Source: Coenobita brevimanus
Lineage: Eukaryota; Arthropoda; Malacostraca; Decapoda; Coenobitidae
DNA length: 64,000 bases
Assembly (NCBI GenBank): GCA_032717465.1
Contig: CM064666.1
Coordinates: forward strand, 5,496,028-5,560,027
Reading direction: 5' to 3'
A program made the translations under genes and the position numbers. This document shows positions 19,270 to 27,920 of the stretch, one piece after another (position 1 is the stretch's first letter; the number at the start of each line of letters is the position of its first letter). The notes below the pieces were generated by a model. It was not told the origin of the DNA. It did no database searches and saw only the letters and a program-made list of their open reading frames with translations.

Positions 19270-21240
19270 TTGATGAAGCCAAAGATTTTTTTGTCAGATG
19301 TGCAAACAGTGTGTGATGTAGAAAACAGAACAAAGAATGAACTTAAGCTTGTTGCTCAACAATTGGGAATTGCTGTTCGCTCTCATCATTCTAAAGATCA
19401 AATTGTTTACATGATTAATAAAAGCTTGTTTAATGTAACTCCTCCAGATGAGCAAACGCAGATTGAAATAGATAAGTTACAGCTAGCCCTGCAGGAGGCT
19501 CGTGCTAAGGAGGCTGAGTTTCAGGCTCGTGCTAAGGAGGCTGAGTTTCAGGCTCGTGCTAAGGAGGCTGAGTTTCAGGCAAATGCTAAGGCGGCTGAGT
19601 CTCAGACTCGTATTCAGGAGGCACAGGCACAGGCTCAGGCACAAATTGAGCTTGCTAGGATTCAGGCAGACCTTGAGTATCGCATGAAACAAGGTGGAAC
19701 TGGATCATCTAGCTCTAATTATTTTGATGTGGCTAAAAATGTTAAACTTGTCCCTCCTTTTAATGAATCTGATTTAACAAAGTATTTTCAGTTGTTTGAG
19801 AGGGTAGCTACAGGTTTTAATTGGCCCAAAAAGTATTGGCCAGTACTCCTACAGCGTGTTCTCACCGGTAAAGCTCAAGTAACTTATGAATCTTTGCCTC
19901 AGGATCAATCTGATAATTATGATGTAGTTAAGAGCTTGATTCTTAAGGCCTATGAGCTTGTTCCTGAAGCCTATAGAGTAAAATTTAGGACAACTTATAA
20001 GCAAGATAAGCAATCCCATGTTGAGTATTCAAATATCAAAGAAGATCTGTTAGAGCAGTGGTTAAATTCTAAGAATGTAAATTCTGATTTTGATAAATTT
20101 AAGCAGATGATTTTGCTGGAGGACTTCAAAAGGTGTATTAATAAAGATGTAAGCCTATATCTTGATGAGAAAAGAATGGATAATTTGTCTGATGCTGCAC
20201 TTTTAGCTGATGAATATGTTCTCAATCACAAGAGATATTCTAAAGAAAAAAGGAAAGCTGAGAGTAAGTACGTTGCCTCTACTCAGAGTACAGGTAACAG
20301 GAAAGAGAATAAAGATGATGTTTCTCAGGAAGTAAATACCAGCTCCACCTCTAGATTTCAGAAAAGTAAATGTACTTATTGTAGTAAGCTTGGTCATACT
20401 ACGGAGAAATGTTTCAGGGGACATCGTGATGTAAACAAAAAGGAGTCTTTAAATATTCAGTCAATTGGTCTAGAGTCCACCCTTGAGAGTTCCCAGAATT
20501 CTTTAACCGAGTTAACTGAACCTGCTTTGAAGGGTAAATTAAATTCTCATGATGAAGCTCCTCTTTTGAGCAGTAACGTGGGTGACACTCTCAAGAGTTC
20601 ATGTGCTAATTTCCTGTCTGATGGTTTTGTCAGTCCTCTGGACAATAATAACAGGAAATCAGTTAAAATATATCGTGATACAGGTGCTTGCCAATCCCTT
20701 ATGCTGACCAGTGTTCTAGGCTCTAATGTTAATTCCTCTGATGAAACTGTAATCTTACAAGGTGTAGGGAATAATTACTTCTCTGTCCTTGTATGCAGAG
20801 TGAATTTAGAGTCTGGTTTTATTAATGGTTCCGTTATGGTTGGGTTGGTTGAGACACTCCCAGTGTCAGGTGTAACTTTCTTACTTGGAAATGATATTGA
20901 TGGAAGTCAAGTGTGTCTAGCTTCTCAGTTGTCTAGTGAGCCAGTGACTGCGGCCCAGGATTGTGATGTCCCTGATGTGTTCTCTGCATGTACTGTTACT
21001 AGGGCTAAGTCTAAAGTTACTGGTGACTTAGAGGATAATGATGATGATGATGTTATCCTAGCTGACACTTTTCTTGCCAATTTGGACCACTCACCAGATG
21101 AGGCAGTACCCCGTAGTGTTGATAATTTGTCTCGTCAAGAGTTGGTTGAGTTGAAGGTTGCTGACCCTGAGTTGAAAGGTCTAGCTAACTCTGCTGCAGT
21201 GAGGAAGAGTCAGCTGGTGCTTCTACTTGTTATTATATAA
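19270..21240 (+). CDS. Gypsy C gag-protease
   Basis: Encodes the capsid precursor and protease of the retrotransposon. A coiled-coil-like N-terminus has perfect tandem repeats of the 9-residue unit KEAEFQARA (about residues 78-105). The capsid-like region follows (LVPPFNESDLTKYFQLFERV onward, about 155-330). One zinc knuckle, CTYCSKLGHTTEKC, lies at about 368-381, and a retropepsin signature DTGA at about 470-473 with the flap-side FLLGNDI further on. The frame has no ATG at its first position. The natural start is probably the ATG at 19251 in another frame, separated from this one by the T7 run at 19286-19292, which suggests a one-base slip. The C-terminal ~12 residues after about 21203 are out of register with the family. 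Confidence 0.85.
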   Translation: MMKPKIFLSDVQTVCDVENRTKNELKLVAQQLGIAVRSHHSKDQIVYMINKSLFNVTPPDEQTQIEIDKLQLALQEARAKEAEFQARAKEAEFQARAKEAEFQANAKAAESQTRIQEAQAQAQAQIELARIQADLEYRMKQGGTGSSSSNYFDVAKNVKLVPPFNESDLTKYFQLFERVATGFNWPKKYWPVLLQRVLTGKAQVTYESLPQDQSDNYDVVKSLILKAYELVPEAYRVKFRTTYKQDKQSHVEYSNIKEDLLEQWLNSKNVNSDFDKFKQMILLEDFKRCINKDVSLYLDEKRMDNLSDAALLADEYVLNHKRYSKEKRKAESKYVASTQSTGNRKENKDDVSQEVNTSSTSRFQKSKCTYCSKLGHTTEKCFRGHRDVNKKESLNIQSIGLESTLESSQNSLTELTEPALKGKLNSHDEAPLLSSNVGDTLKSSCANFLSDGFVSPLDNNNRKSVKIYRDTGACQSLMLTSVLGSNVNSSDETVILQGVGNNYFSVLVCRVNLESGFINGSVMVGLVETLPVSGVTFLLGNDIDGSQVCLASQLSSEPVTAAQDCDVPDVFSACTVTRAKSKVTGDLEDNDDDDVILADTFLANLDHSPDEAVPRSVDNLSRQELVELKVADPELKGLANSAAVRKSQLVLLLVII

Positions 21241-21353
21241 AGTCAGGAGTACTTATGAGAAAGTGGAGACCCCCAACAGCATCAGCCGATTGAAAATGAG
21301 AGGTTGTACATCAAGTAGTCATCCCTCGTGTTTGTAGGCAGGATATCATTAGA

Positions 21354-21596
21354 GTGGCTCATGATTCCAGTTTGGCAGGACACCTTGGAGTGAGGAAGAC
21401 TATGGCACGCATTTTGAAACACTTCTACTGGCCAGGTATCTTCAGAGATGTTTCCTGGTATTGTAAGTCTTGTCACACCTGTCAAGTTGTGGGGAAGTGT
21501 AATCGGACCAAAAAGGTTGCACCTCTAGTTCCCATTCCTCCTTTTCAGGCGCCATTCACCCATTGTGTTGGTGGATATTGTGGGCCCTCTTCCTAA
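21354..21596 (+). CDS. Gypsy C integrase, zinc-binding N-terminus
   Basis: Contains the H2C2 zinc module: AHDSSLAGHLGVRKTM supplies the two histidines and CKSCHTC the cysteines, with FYWPGIF between. This module binds retroviral-type integrase to DNA ends. After PFTH the frame departs and the catalytic core continues in the frame starting at 21565, so a one-base shift lies near 21563. Its upstream sequence connects to the end of gag-pro through two TGA codons. Confidence 0.8.
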   Translation: MAHDSSLAGHLGVRKTMARILKHFYWPGIFRDVSWYCKSCHTCQVVGKCNRTKKVAPLVPIPPFQAPFTHCVGGYCGPSS

Positions 21597-21774
21597 GACT
21601 TCTTCAGGATTTTCTTATGTGTTGACCCTGATTGATATGGCTACTCGTTATCCTGAAGCCATTCCACTTGGAAATATCTCAGCAAAGAACGTGGTTAAGG
21701 AAATGCTAGGGTTCTTCACCAAGTTTGGTCTGCCCAAGGAGGTACAGTCAGACCGGGGAAGTAATTTCATGTAA
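21565..21774 (+). CDS. Gypsy C integrase catalytic core, first two aspartates
   Basis: MLVDIVGPLPKTSSGFSYV provides the first catalytic D, and 'EVQSDRGSNFM' the second. The fold is RNase H-like (rve) and joins the element DNA to the target. A TAA at 21772-21774 interrupts it. The same frame resumes at once and carries the catalytic E in the CDS at 21802. Confidence 0.85.
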   Translation: MLVDIVGPLPKTSSGFSYVLTLIDMATRYPEAIPLGNISAKNVVKEMLGFFTKFGLPKEVQSDRGSNFM

Positions 21775-21801
21775 AATGTTTTCAAGCAGTCTCTGAAAGA
21801 G

Positions 21802-23490
21802 TTGGGCATCACCCAGATCACGTCTTCAGCTTACCATCTCCAGACCCAGGGAGCGTTGGAGAGATATCATCAAACACTCAAATCGATGCTCAGTAAATAC
21901 TGTTTGGAACATCGGAAAGACTGGGATAAAGGTCTTCCATTCGTTGTATTTGCCGCAAGAGAATCTCCAAATGAATCACTGGGCTTTTCACCCTTTGAAC
22001 TACTGTTTGGCCATGAAGTAAGAGGACCCCTTAAGCTACTCAAGGAATGCTGGCTGTCGGAGGAAGATGATGTCAACCTGCTGGAGTATGTGATGAAGTT
22101 CAAAGAATGGGTGTCCACTGCTTTACAGCTGGCGAGAGAGAATTTAGGAGCTGCTCAGGAGAAGATGAAGACTTGGTATGATAAGAAGTCCAGGTTACGC
22201 CACTTTCAGCCAGGAGATCATGTTTTGATTCTGCTACTGGTGCATGGGCAACCTCTTCAAGCCAAGTTTAGTGGTCCTTATTTCGTGGAGAAGAAACTCA
22301 GTGATGTCAACTATGTTATCGCCACACCAGATCGTAGAAAGAACAAGCAACTTTGTCACATCAACATGCTAAAGTTATATCACAGGCGGGACGAAAATAA
22401 CCCAGTCTGCACTGTAGCTATTCCACCCGAGTCTGCAAGTGAAGTTCTCCCATGCAGCATGAGCCTGAGTGATAGTTTGGGGAAGAATCCTGATATCATG
22501 AATGATCTCCAGACTAAGCTTTCCCATCTGGCTCCTGAGGAAAGGCAGGAGTTTTCGGCATTACTGCATGAGTACCCGCAAGTGTTCCGTGCCACTCCAG
22601 GAAGAACCACTGTGTTGATGCATGATGTTGATGTTGGAGACGCAAAGCCAATTAAACTGCCTCCTTACCGTGTGAACCCAGTGAAAGTTCCTCTCATCCA
22701 GAAGGAGCTTGGCTACCTGTTGGACCACAAGATGATTGGGCCCTGTCAGAGCGAGTGGAGTTCTCCTGTCACTCTAGTCCCTAAGCCAGGTGGGTCACAG
22801 CGGCTTTGCATGGACTACAGACGTGTTAATCAGATAACCAAAACAGACACTTACCCTCTCCCTCGCGTGGAAGCTAAGGTTCAGGTTATAAGTGATCTTC
22901 TCAGACCTAAAAGTAGGAAAGAGCTGCAAAGATTTTTGGGAATGGTAGGTTATTGCAGGAGATTTGTTCTTAACTTTTCAATTCTTGTATCACCACTTAC
23001 AGACCTACTGAAAAAGGGAGTTAAATTTGTCTGGACCAATAACTGTGAATCCTCTTTCAGTAAACTTAAAGCTATCCTATTAAGTCAGCCAGTGCTTGCT
23101 ACTCCAAATTTTTCTAAGTCTTTTAAGATGGCTGTTGATGCAAGTGATACAGGAGCTGGGGCTGTTTTGCTGCAAGAGGATGATCAGGGTATTGAACACC
23201 CTGTATCTTATTACAGTAAGTTCACTCCACCTCAAAAGAACTACTCAACTATTGAGAAAGAGCTTTTGGCCTTGATTTTGGGTTTACAGCATTTTTCATT
23301 TTATTTGTGTTCTGGTTTTGACCCCATAGTCATTTATACCGATCATAACCCACTGAAATTCCTTAGTAAGTTTAAAGATAAAAATCAGAGATTGACAAGA
23401 TGGAATCTACTTCTTCAGGAGTATTCATTAGACATACAACATGTCAATGGGAAAGAAAATGTTATTGCAGATCGCTTTTCTAGACTTTAG
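21802..23490 (+). CDS. Gypsy C integrase C-terminus fused to reverse transcriptase-RNase H, RT core deleted
   Basis: Starts inside integrase: GALERYHQTLK gives the catalytic E at residue 20, and the C-terminal domain ends at CHINMLKLYHRR (about 185-196). RT N-terminal sequence follows (LPPYRVNPVKVP about 290; LCMDYRRVNQITKTDTYPLP about 333-352). It then jumps from PRVEAK directly to VQVISDLL and ELQRFLGMVGYCRR. The ~125 residues that normally lie between, including the YLDD/FVDD catalytic motif, are absent, without loss of frame. RNase H is present (MAVDASDTGAGAVLLQ about 443; YTDHNPLKF about 513) and ends DRFSRL just before the 3' LTR. The order integrase then RT is unusual for Ty3/gypsy. 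Confidence 0.9.
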   Translation: MGITQITSSAYHLQTQGALERYHQTLKSMLSKYCLEHRKDWDKGLPFVVFAARESPNESLGFSPFELLFGHEVRGPLKLLKECWLSEEDDVNLLEYVMKFKEWVSTALQLARENLGAAQEKMKTWYDKKSRLRHFQPGDHVLILLLVHGQPLQAKFSGPYFVEKKLSDVNYVIATPDRRKNKQLCHINMLKLYHRRDENNPVCTVAIPPESASEVLPCSMSLSDSLGKNPDIMNDLQTKLSHLAPEERQEFSALLHEYPQVFRATPGRTTVLMHDVDVGDAKPIKLPPYRVNPVKVPLIQKELGYLLDHKMIGPCQSEWSSPVTLVPKPGGSQRLCMDYRRVNQITKTDTYPLPRVEAKVQVISDLLRPKSRKELQRFLGMVGYCRRFVLNFSILVSPLTDLLKKGVKFVWTNNCESSFSKLKAILLSQPVLATPNFSKSFKMAVDASDTGAGAVLLQEDDQGIEHPVSYYSKFTPPQKNYSTIEKELLALILGLQHFSFYLCSGFDPIVIYTDHNPLKFLSKFKDKNQRLTRWNLLLQEYSLDIQHVNGKENVIADRFSRL

Positions 23491-23544
23491 ACAGATTGTT
23501 TTACAGTAATAAGAAATTTCCTTTGTAAATTTCTTTGTCTTTGT

Positions 23545-23551
23545 GGGGAAG
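23545..23551 (+). other. Polypurine tract of gypsy C
   Basis: GGGGAAG lies immediately before the 3' LTR, at the position of a plus-strand primer. Confidence 0.65.
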
Positions 23552-24373
23552 TGTTACATATCCTATGATTTCATCATCCTTTGTATAATTCTAATGTACA
23601 GTATGCTGCATGTTTGATCACGATTCGCCTCATGGCTTCCATAGTGACCAGGCTTGCGTGTTCTACCTCACTCCCCCCTTCTCCCCCTTATAGTAGAGTA
23701 AGTCGTTCTTTCTGTTGTTCAGAGCAGGAGTGTCAACTCTTCGTCCTCTGTGCCCTCATTTGCGCGTCCTTCTTGCAAGTTGAATCAAGCTCTGCCGGCC
23801 CCCTATATAATGAGCTCAGTCTCTGCATTAGTTGCCACTTAGATCTACTCCTCATTTTGTTCACATCTCTGTCCTCCCCTGTATAGTGTATTATTATTTT
23901 TGTGAGTGCTCAGGAAGTCTCCAGCCATCTAGCTGCTGTATAATTTGAGTATAAGTGTTATTACCATTTTTCTTGTACTGTATAGCCTGGGGCGTTGATT
24001 CGCGGGCCTGGTAAGATATTTGTGATTCATGTAGAGTTTTTAATGTCAGCCAGTATTAGTAATTTTTTTTATCTGTAATAATATTATATCTTACTTTAAC
24101 TAAGCATTATTCGGTTCTCTCATTTATCAGGGCTGACTTAGATAAAATTGTTCTTGCTAAATTCGTGTTAATAGAGGCTATTGCAGTTAACCATATATGT
24201 AACCTGTTTTGCCATTACATTATCCTTATGAGTCCTGAATGTTTAGTTGTTAGTTTGAGCATTGAACTTTAACTTGTAATTTTACCTAACTCTTTTATTT
24301 TGAACCTGGAACTTTGCGGGACAGTAGTGATTTTAGTATTCTCACTTGAAGTGTTCATTATCTCTCTCTGTTC

Positions 24374-24375
<2 letters not shown>
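23552..24375 (+). repeat. Gypsy C 3' LTR, missing its last bases
   Basis: Matches the 5' LTR from TGTTACA to TGTTCCG, then the expected terminal TAACA is replaced by the (AT)n tract. Confidence 0.92.

Positions 24376-24376
<1 letters not shown>

Positions 24377-24454
<78 letters not shown>
24377..24454. repeat. (AT)n microsatellite right of gypsy C
   Basis: Pure AT repeat between the truncated 3' LTR and unique sequence. Confidence 0.98.
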
Positions 24455-24456
<2 letters not shown>

Positions 24457-24666
24457 ATGGCATGCGTATAAAAATAATATTAATTTAGTGTATACTTCTT
24501 TACAGTTGATTCTGTTAATAATTTAGCACATTTGAAATAGCCTTGGCTCATAATTATTCTCATATGTGCCATAAATTAAGTATAGTTCAGTAATATTACA
24601 TTTTTTTTTTTTTATGAACACTTTTTGACCTTGCTAGTATCGTAGAACCTGCCAAATTTTTGTAGT

Positions 24667-24677
24667 GATCATTGGAT
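24667..24677. repeat. Left target-site duplication of the RTE element
   Basis: GATCATTGGAT, identical to 27870-27880 on the other side of the element. Confidence 0.9.
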
Positions 24678-24822
24678 ACCCCTGGGGGTAGGGGGGTTTC
24701 AAGAATACTCCCCCAGTATCCCTGCTTGTCGTACAAGGCGACTAAAAGGGTTGGTGGTGGGTTAGTGCCCCACCCTGTAAAAAGAACTAACTAAAAAAGC
24801 GAACAAAGCACCTCGGACCCGG

Positions 24823-25659
24823 ATGGACCATACGTTGACGACCAAGGAACGGACAGAGGACATTCTTAGGGTGGGAACATGGAATGTGAGAGGAGTGAAT
24901 GATGAAGTGAAAGAGAGAGAGATTGTTCAGGTGCTTGAGGATGCAAAAGTGGATATATGTGGATTGACTGAAACTAAATGGAAAGGTGAAAGGGTGAGAG
25001 AATGGGAATATGGTGTAGGTATATGTGTGGGAGTCAGTGAGAATGAGAGGGCAAGAGAGGGAGTATGTCTGATGATAAGCAAGAAGTGGAAGGAAAATAT
25101 AAGAGAGTATGGAACAGTGGGTGCAAGGATTGTATGGGTGAGGATGAAAGTAGGTATACAAGCGTGGGCGATTGTATATGTGTATGCTCCAACAGAGGAT
25201 CGAGTGGCAAGAGTGAAAGATGAGTTTTGGGCGAGAGTAGAAGCATGTATGGAGAAGTTTGAGAGGAGCGAGAGAGTGCTGTTGATTGGAGACATGAATG
25301 GCAAAGTTGGGAATGTACGAGTGAATGGAGTGGTTGGTCAGTGGGGTGTGCCAGCTGAAGTAGATGGGAATGGTAGTGCTTTGGTGGACATCTGTGCTTG
25401 TAAGGGGTTGGCAATAGCCAACACCTACTTTCGTCATAAGATGATCCACCGGTATACATGGAGAGTGATGAGGAGGATGGATGGTGAACTTGTTGAACGA
25501 AAGGCAATGTTAGGCTACGTGTGTGTGGATGAGCGAATGAGAAGACAAGTGTTGGATGCAAGAGTGTGGAGAGGGTGGGGGAATGGAGTCTCGGACCATC
25601 ACTTAGTGATGGCCAAGGTAAAGATGCAAAGAAAGTGGTTGAGAAGGCGAAGGGGATGA
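24823..25659 (+). CDS. RTE LINE, APE-type endonuclease (N-terminal part of ORF2)
   Basis: 278 codons. Endonuclease motifs in order: LRVGTWNVRGV (about residues 16-26, catalytic N), 'GLTETKWKG' (about 47-55, catalytic E), 'VYAPTED' (about 123), 'LLIGDMNGKVGN' (about 151-162, D and N), and 'VSDHHLVMAKV' (about 256-266, catalytic D/H). It is related to the RTE endonucleases often annotated as craniofacial-development-protein-2-like. It ends at a TGA, and the downstream RT frame at 25678 is in the same register with no intervening shift. The stop therefore splits a single ~1,006-codon ORF. A CGA-to-TGA (CpG) change would explain it. Confidence 0.9.
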   Translation: MDHTLTTKERTEDILRVGTWNVRGVNDEVKEREIVQVLEDAKVDICGLTETKWKGERVREWEYGVGICVGVSENERAREGVCLMISKKWKENIREYGTVGARIVWVRMKVGIQAWAIVYVYAPTEDRVARVKDEFWARVEACMEKFERSERVLLIGDMNGKVGNVRVNGVVGQWGVPAEVDGNGSALVDICACKGLAIANTYFRHKMIHRYTWRVMRRMDGELVERKAMLGYVCVDERMRRQVLDARVWRGWGNGVSDHHLVMAKVKMQRKWLRRRRG

Positions 25660-25677
25660 CAGGAGGAAGCAGCTCCT

Positions 25678-27843
25678 GTGAGAAGAGTGGAGAAATTGCA
25701 AGATAGTGAGAAAATGACAGAGTATAAGAGCATAGTGGAAGAAAGATTGGGAAGGTATGAGCTAGAGCAGATGGAAGGGGTGGAAGACGTATGTAAGATA
25801 TTCACGGAAGAGATAGGCGCAGCGTGTGAGGCGGTTTGTGGAGTGAGGAGGAGGTGTAGGGGTGTGCAAGGGACAGCATGGTGGAATGATGAGGTGAAAC
25901 GAGCTGTGGAACAAAAGAAGAAGGCATATGGTGAATGGTTGGCGAGTAGAGGTAGGGGAGAAGATGAGAGAGAGAAGAGAGAGGTATATGTGAGCAGGAG
26001 AAGGGAGGTTAAGAGACTGGTGAAGGAGAGTAAGAAGAAAGTGGATGAAGAGTTTGGGAGGAATCTGAGTGTGAAATGGAGGGAGAGTAAGAAATTGTTT
26101 TGGAAGGAGGTAAAGAAAGTAAGGCAGTGTGAAAGGGGAAATAATAGGGGAGTGAAAGATAGGAATAATAGATTGTTGGTGGAGAAGAGAGAGAAATTGA
26201 GGAGATGGAAGGAGCACTTTGAGGATTTGTTGAATGTAGAGAGTGAGAGCAGTGTGAGTATAAGTGGTTGGGGAATGGCTGGGAGAAGAAGAGATGAGAG
26301 GAGGGAGGAAGAGATCAGTAGGGCGGAAGTAGTGGAAGCGATGAAGAAGATTAAGCTGGGAAAGGCCCCAGGAATTGATGGAGTGTGTGGTGAAATGCTT
26401 AGGTATGGGGGTGAGATTGTTGTGGAGTGGATATGGAAGTTGTGTAGATTGGCTTGGGAAGAGGGAAGGGTTCCAGAGGACTGGAAATCAGGGATAATTG
26501 TTCCTCTGTACAAAGGAAAAGGGGAGAGAGAAGTATGTGGTAACCATAGGGGTATTTGCCTTCTTAGTGTGACTGGTAAAATATATGGTAGAATACTCAT
26601 TGATAGGGTTAGGCATATGACAGAGGAGCTAGTTGGAGAAGAACAAGGGGGATTTAGGAAGGGAAAAAGGTGTGTAGATCAGATATTTGTTCTAAGATGT
26701 TTAGTGGAGAAGTATCTAGAGAAGGGAAGGAAAGTGTACGCTGCCTTCATGGACTTGGAGAAAGCTTATGACAGAATAGATAGGCAAGGTATGTGGAAGG
26801 TATTAAGAATATATGGAGTGGAGGGGAAATTGTTGAGTGCTGTAAAGAGTATGTACGAGGGAGCTAGGGCTACGGTGCGAGTGGATGGTGAGCTGAGTGA
26901 GTTCTTTGATCTCAATGTGGGACTGAAACAGGGGTGTGTGATGTCTCCATGGCTGTTTAATATATATATGGATGGGGTTGTGAAGGAGGTGCAAGGTAGG
27001 GCAGTGGATGTGGGGTTGGCCCTAATGAATGAGGGTGAGATTTGGAAGCTTCCGGTGTTGCTGTTTGCTGATGATACAGTATTGTTGAGTGAAGATGAAT
27101 GGGGGTTGCAAGGTTTGGTGAATGAATTTGGGACAGTGTGTAGGAGGAGGAAGCTGAAAGTTAATGTAAACAAAAGTAAAGTTATGGTGTTTGAGAGGAA
27201 TGAAGTCACAGAGTGTGCAGTGAGGTTGGATGGTGAGGATATGGAGAATGTGAGTGCATTCAAGTACTTGGGTAGTGTGATGAGTAAGGATGGAACTTTG
27301 GGGGATGAAGTACGTGAAAGGGTACAGCAGGGAAGGAAGGTTGTTGGTACACTGAAAGCAGTGATGAGAAATAGGGAGGTGAGTATGAAAGTTAAGAAGT
27401 CACTGCATGATAGTATTGTGATCCCTACCCTGACGTATGGAAGCGAGGCGTGGACCTTGCAAGAGGGGAACAAGTCAAGAGTGAGAGCAGTGGAAATGAG
27501 TTACTTGAGAGGAGCATGTGGAGTGACATGGAGGGACAGGTTGACGAATGAAGAAGTGAAGGAACGTTGTGGGGTAGATGTGGATGTGGTTGAGAAGATT
27601 AGGAGAAATACACTGAGGTGGTTTGGACATGTGGAGAGAATGGAGAATGAGAGACTGACTAAGAGGGTGTATGTAGGTGAGGTGGAGGGAGGGAGAGGGA
27701 GGGGTAGACCGAGGATGAGGTGGAGGGATGGAGTTGAGAGGTATATGAGGGAGGGAGGGGTGAGTTGGGGGGAGGGTAGTCAAATGGTGGGTGACAGAGT
27801 GACTTGGAGGCGTTTTGTCTGCGGCCACCCTTTGCGGGATTAG
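25678..27843 (+). CDS. RTE LINE, reverse transcriptase (C-terminal part of ORF2)
   Basis: 721 codons in the frame of the upstream endonuclease. A basic linker (about residues 1-200, 'GTAWWNDEVKRAVEQKKKAY') leads into RT. RT motifs: 'KLGKAPGIDGVCGEML' (about 225), 'CGNHRGICLLSVTGKIYGRI' (about 283-302), 'EEQGGFRKGKRCVDQIFVL' (about 321), 'AFMDLEKAYDR' (catalytic D at 359), 'GLKQGCVMSPWLFNIYMDGV' (about 415-434), and FADD at 463-466. The thumb is 'FKYLGSVMSKDG'. The C-terminus carries 'RWFGHVERM' and a GRGRGRPRMRW segment. All palm aspartates are kept. The first codons are downstream of a nonsense codon, so as it stands RT would not be made from the natural start. Confidence 0.92.
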   Translation: MRRVEKLQDSEKMTEYKSIVEERLGRYELEQMEGVEDVCKIFTEEIGAACEAVCGVRRRCRGVQGTAWWNDEVKRAVEQKKKAYGEWLASRGRGEDEREKREVYVSRRREVKRLVKESKKKVDEEFGRNLSVKWRESKKLFWKEVKKVRQCERGNNRGVKDRNNRLLVEKREKLRRWKEHFEDLLNVESESSVSISGWGMAGRRRDERREEEISRAEVVEAMKKIKLGKAPGIDGVCGEMLRYGGEIVVEWIWKLCRLAWEEGRVPEDWKSGIIVPLYKGKGEREVCGNHRGICLLSVTGKIYGRILIDRVRHMTEELVGEEQGGFRKGKRCVDQIFVLRCLVEKYLEKGRKVYAAFMDLEKAYDRIDRQGMWKVLRIYGVEGKLLSAVKSMYEGARATVRVDGELSEFFDLNVGLKQGCVMSPWLFNIYMDGVVKEVQGRAVDVGLALMNEGEIWKLPVLLFADDTVLLSEDEWGLQGLVNEFGTVCRRRKLKVNVNKSKVMVFERNEVTECAVRLDGEDMENVSAFKYLGSVMSKDGTLGDEVRERVQQGRKVVGTLKAVMRNREVSMKVKKSLHDSIVIPTLTYGSEAWTLQEGNKSRVRAVEMSYLRGACGVTWRDRLTNEEVKERCGVDVDVVEKIRRNTLRWFGHVERMENERLTKRVYVGEVEGGRGRGRPRMRWRDGVERYMREGGVSWGEGSQMVGDRVTWRRFVCGHPLRD

Positions 27844-27869
27844 GGCGTCGGGCTATAGATAGATAGATA

Positions 27870-27880
27870 GATCATTGGAT
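27870..27880. repeat. Right target-site duplication of the RTE element
   Basis: GATCATTGGAT, identical to 24667-24677. Confidence 0.9.
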
Positions 27881-27920
27881 GTTTTGTGCTGGAATAAGCT
27901 CCTTCTCTGTTGGGCCATCC

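Larger units (their letters stand above)
18339..24375 (+). mobile_element. Gypsy C: Ty3/gypsy LTR retrotransposon with integrase upstream of RT
   Basis: A 6.04-kb element with LTRs at 18339-19166 and 23552-24375, a primer-binding-site candidate just inside the 5' LTR and a purine tract before the 3' LTR. The internal order is gag, protease, integrase, reverse transcriptase, RNase H. This integrase-first order is known in Ty3/gypsy phylogeny from Gmr1-like elements. Lesions: a frame break in a T7 run at 19286-19292, a frameshift near 21203, two TGA codons at about 21290-21298, a frameshift near 21563, a TAA at 21772-21774, and an in-frame deletion removing the RT core near 22870-22885. It is non-autonomous. 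Confidence 0.9.
24678..27869 (+). mobile_element. Full-length RTE-type LINE with perfect 11-bp target duplication
   Basis: A 3.19-kb element bounded by GATCATTGGAT at 24667-24677 and 27870-27880. It has a short 5' leader ('cctgcttgtcgtacaaggcg' region), one endonuclease-RT reading frame, a very short 3' UTR and a (GATA)n-like 3' tail at about 27856-27869, the microsatellite-type tail typical of RTE elements. The only obvious coding lesion is a TGA at 25657-25659. Perfect duplications and near-intact coding suggest a recent insertion. Confidence 0.92.

Noticed and set aside
19270..19300. Translation of gypsy C gag from the first in-frame codon at 19270
   Set aside because: That codon is TTG. 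An ATG at 19251 in another frame followed by a homopolymer slip is a simpler explanation.
18339..24375. Env-like gene making gypsy C or the other gypsy elements an endogenous retrovirus
   Set aside because: RNase H runs directly to the 3' LTR in gypsy C. No signal peptide, fusion or transmembrane reading frame follows pol in gypsy A or B either.
25599..26600. 333-codon antisense frame opposite the RTE reverse transcriptase
   Set aside because: Ser/Leu/Phe-rich mirror of a purine-rich coding strand. The sense strand has clear RT motifs.
26766..27473. Antisense 235-codon frame
   Set aside because: Same mirror effect over the RTE palm and thumb.
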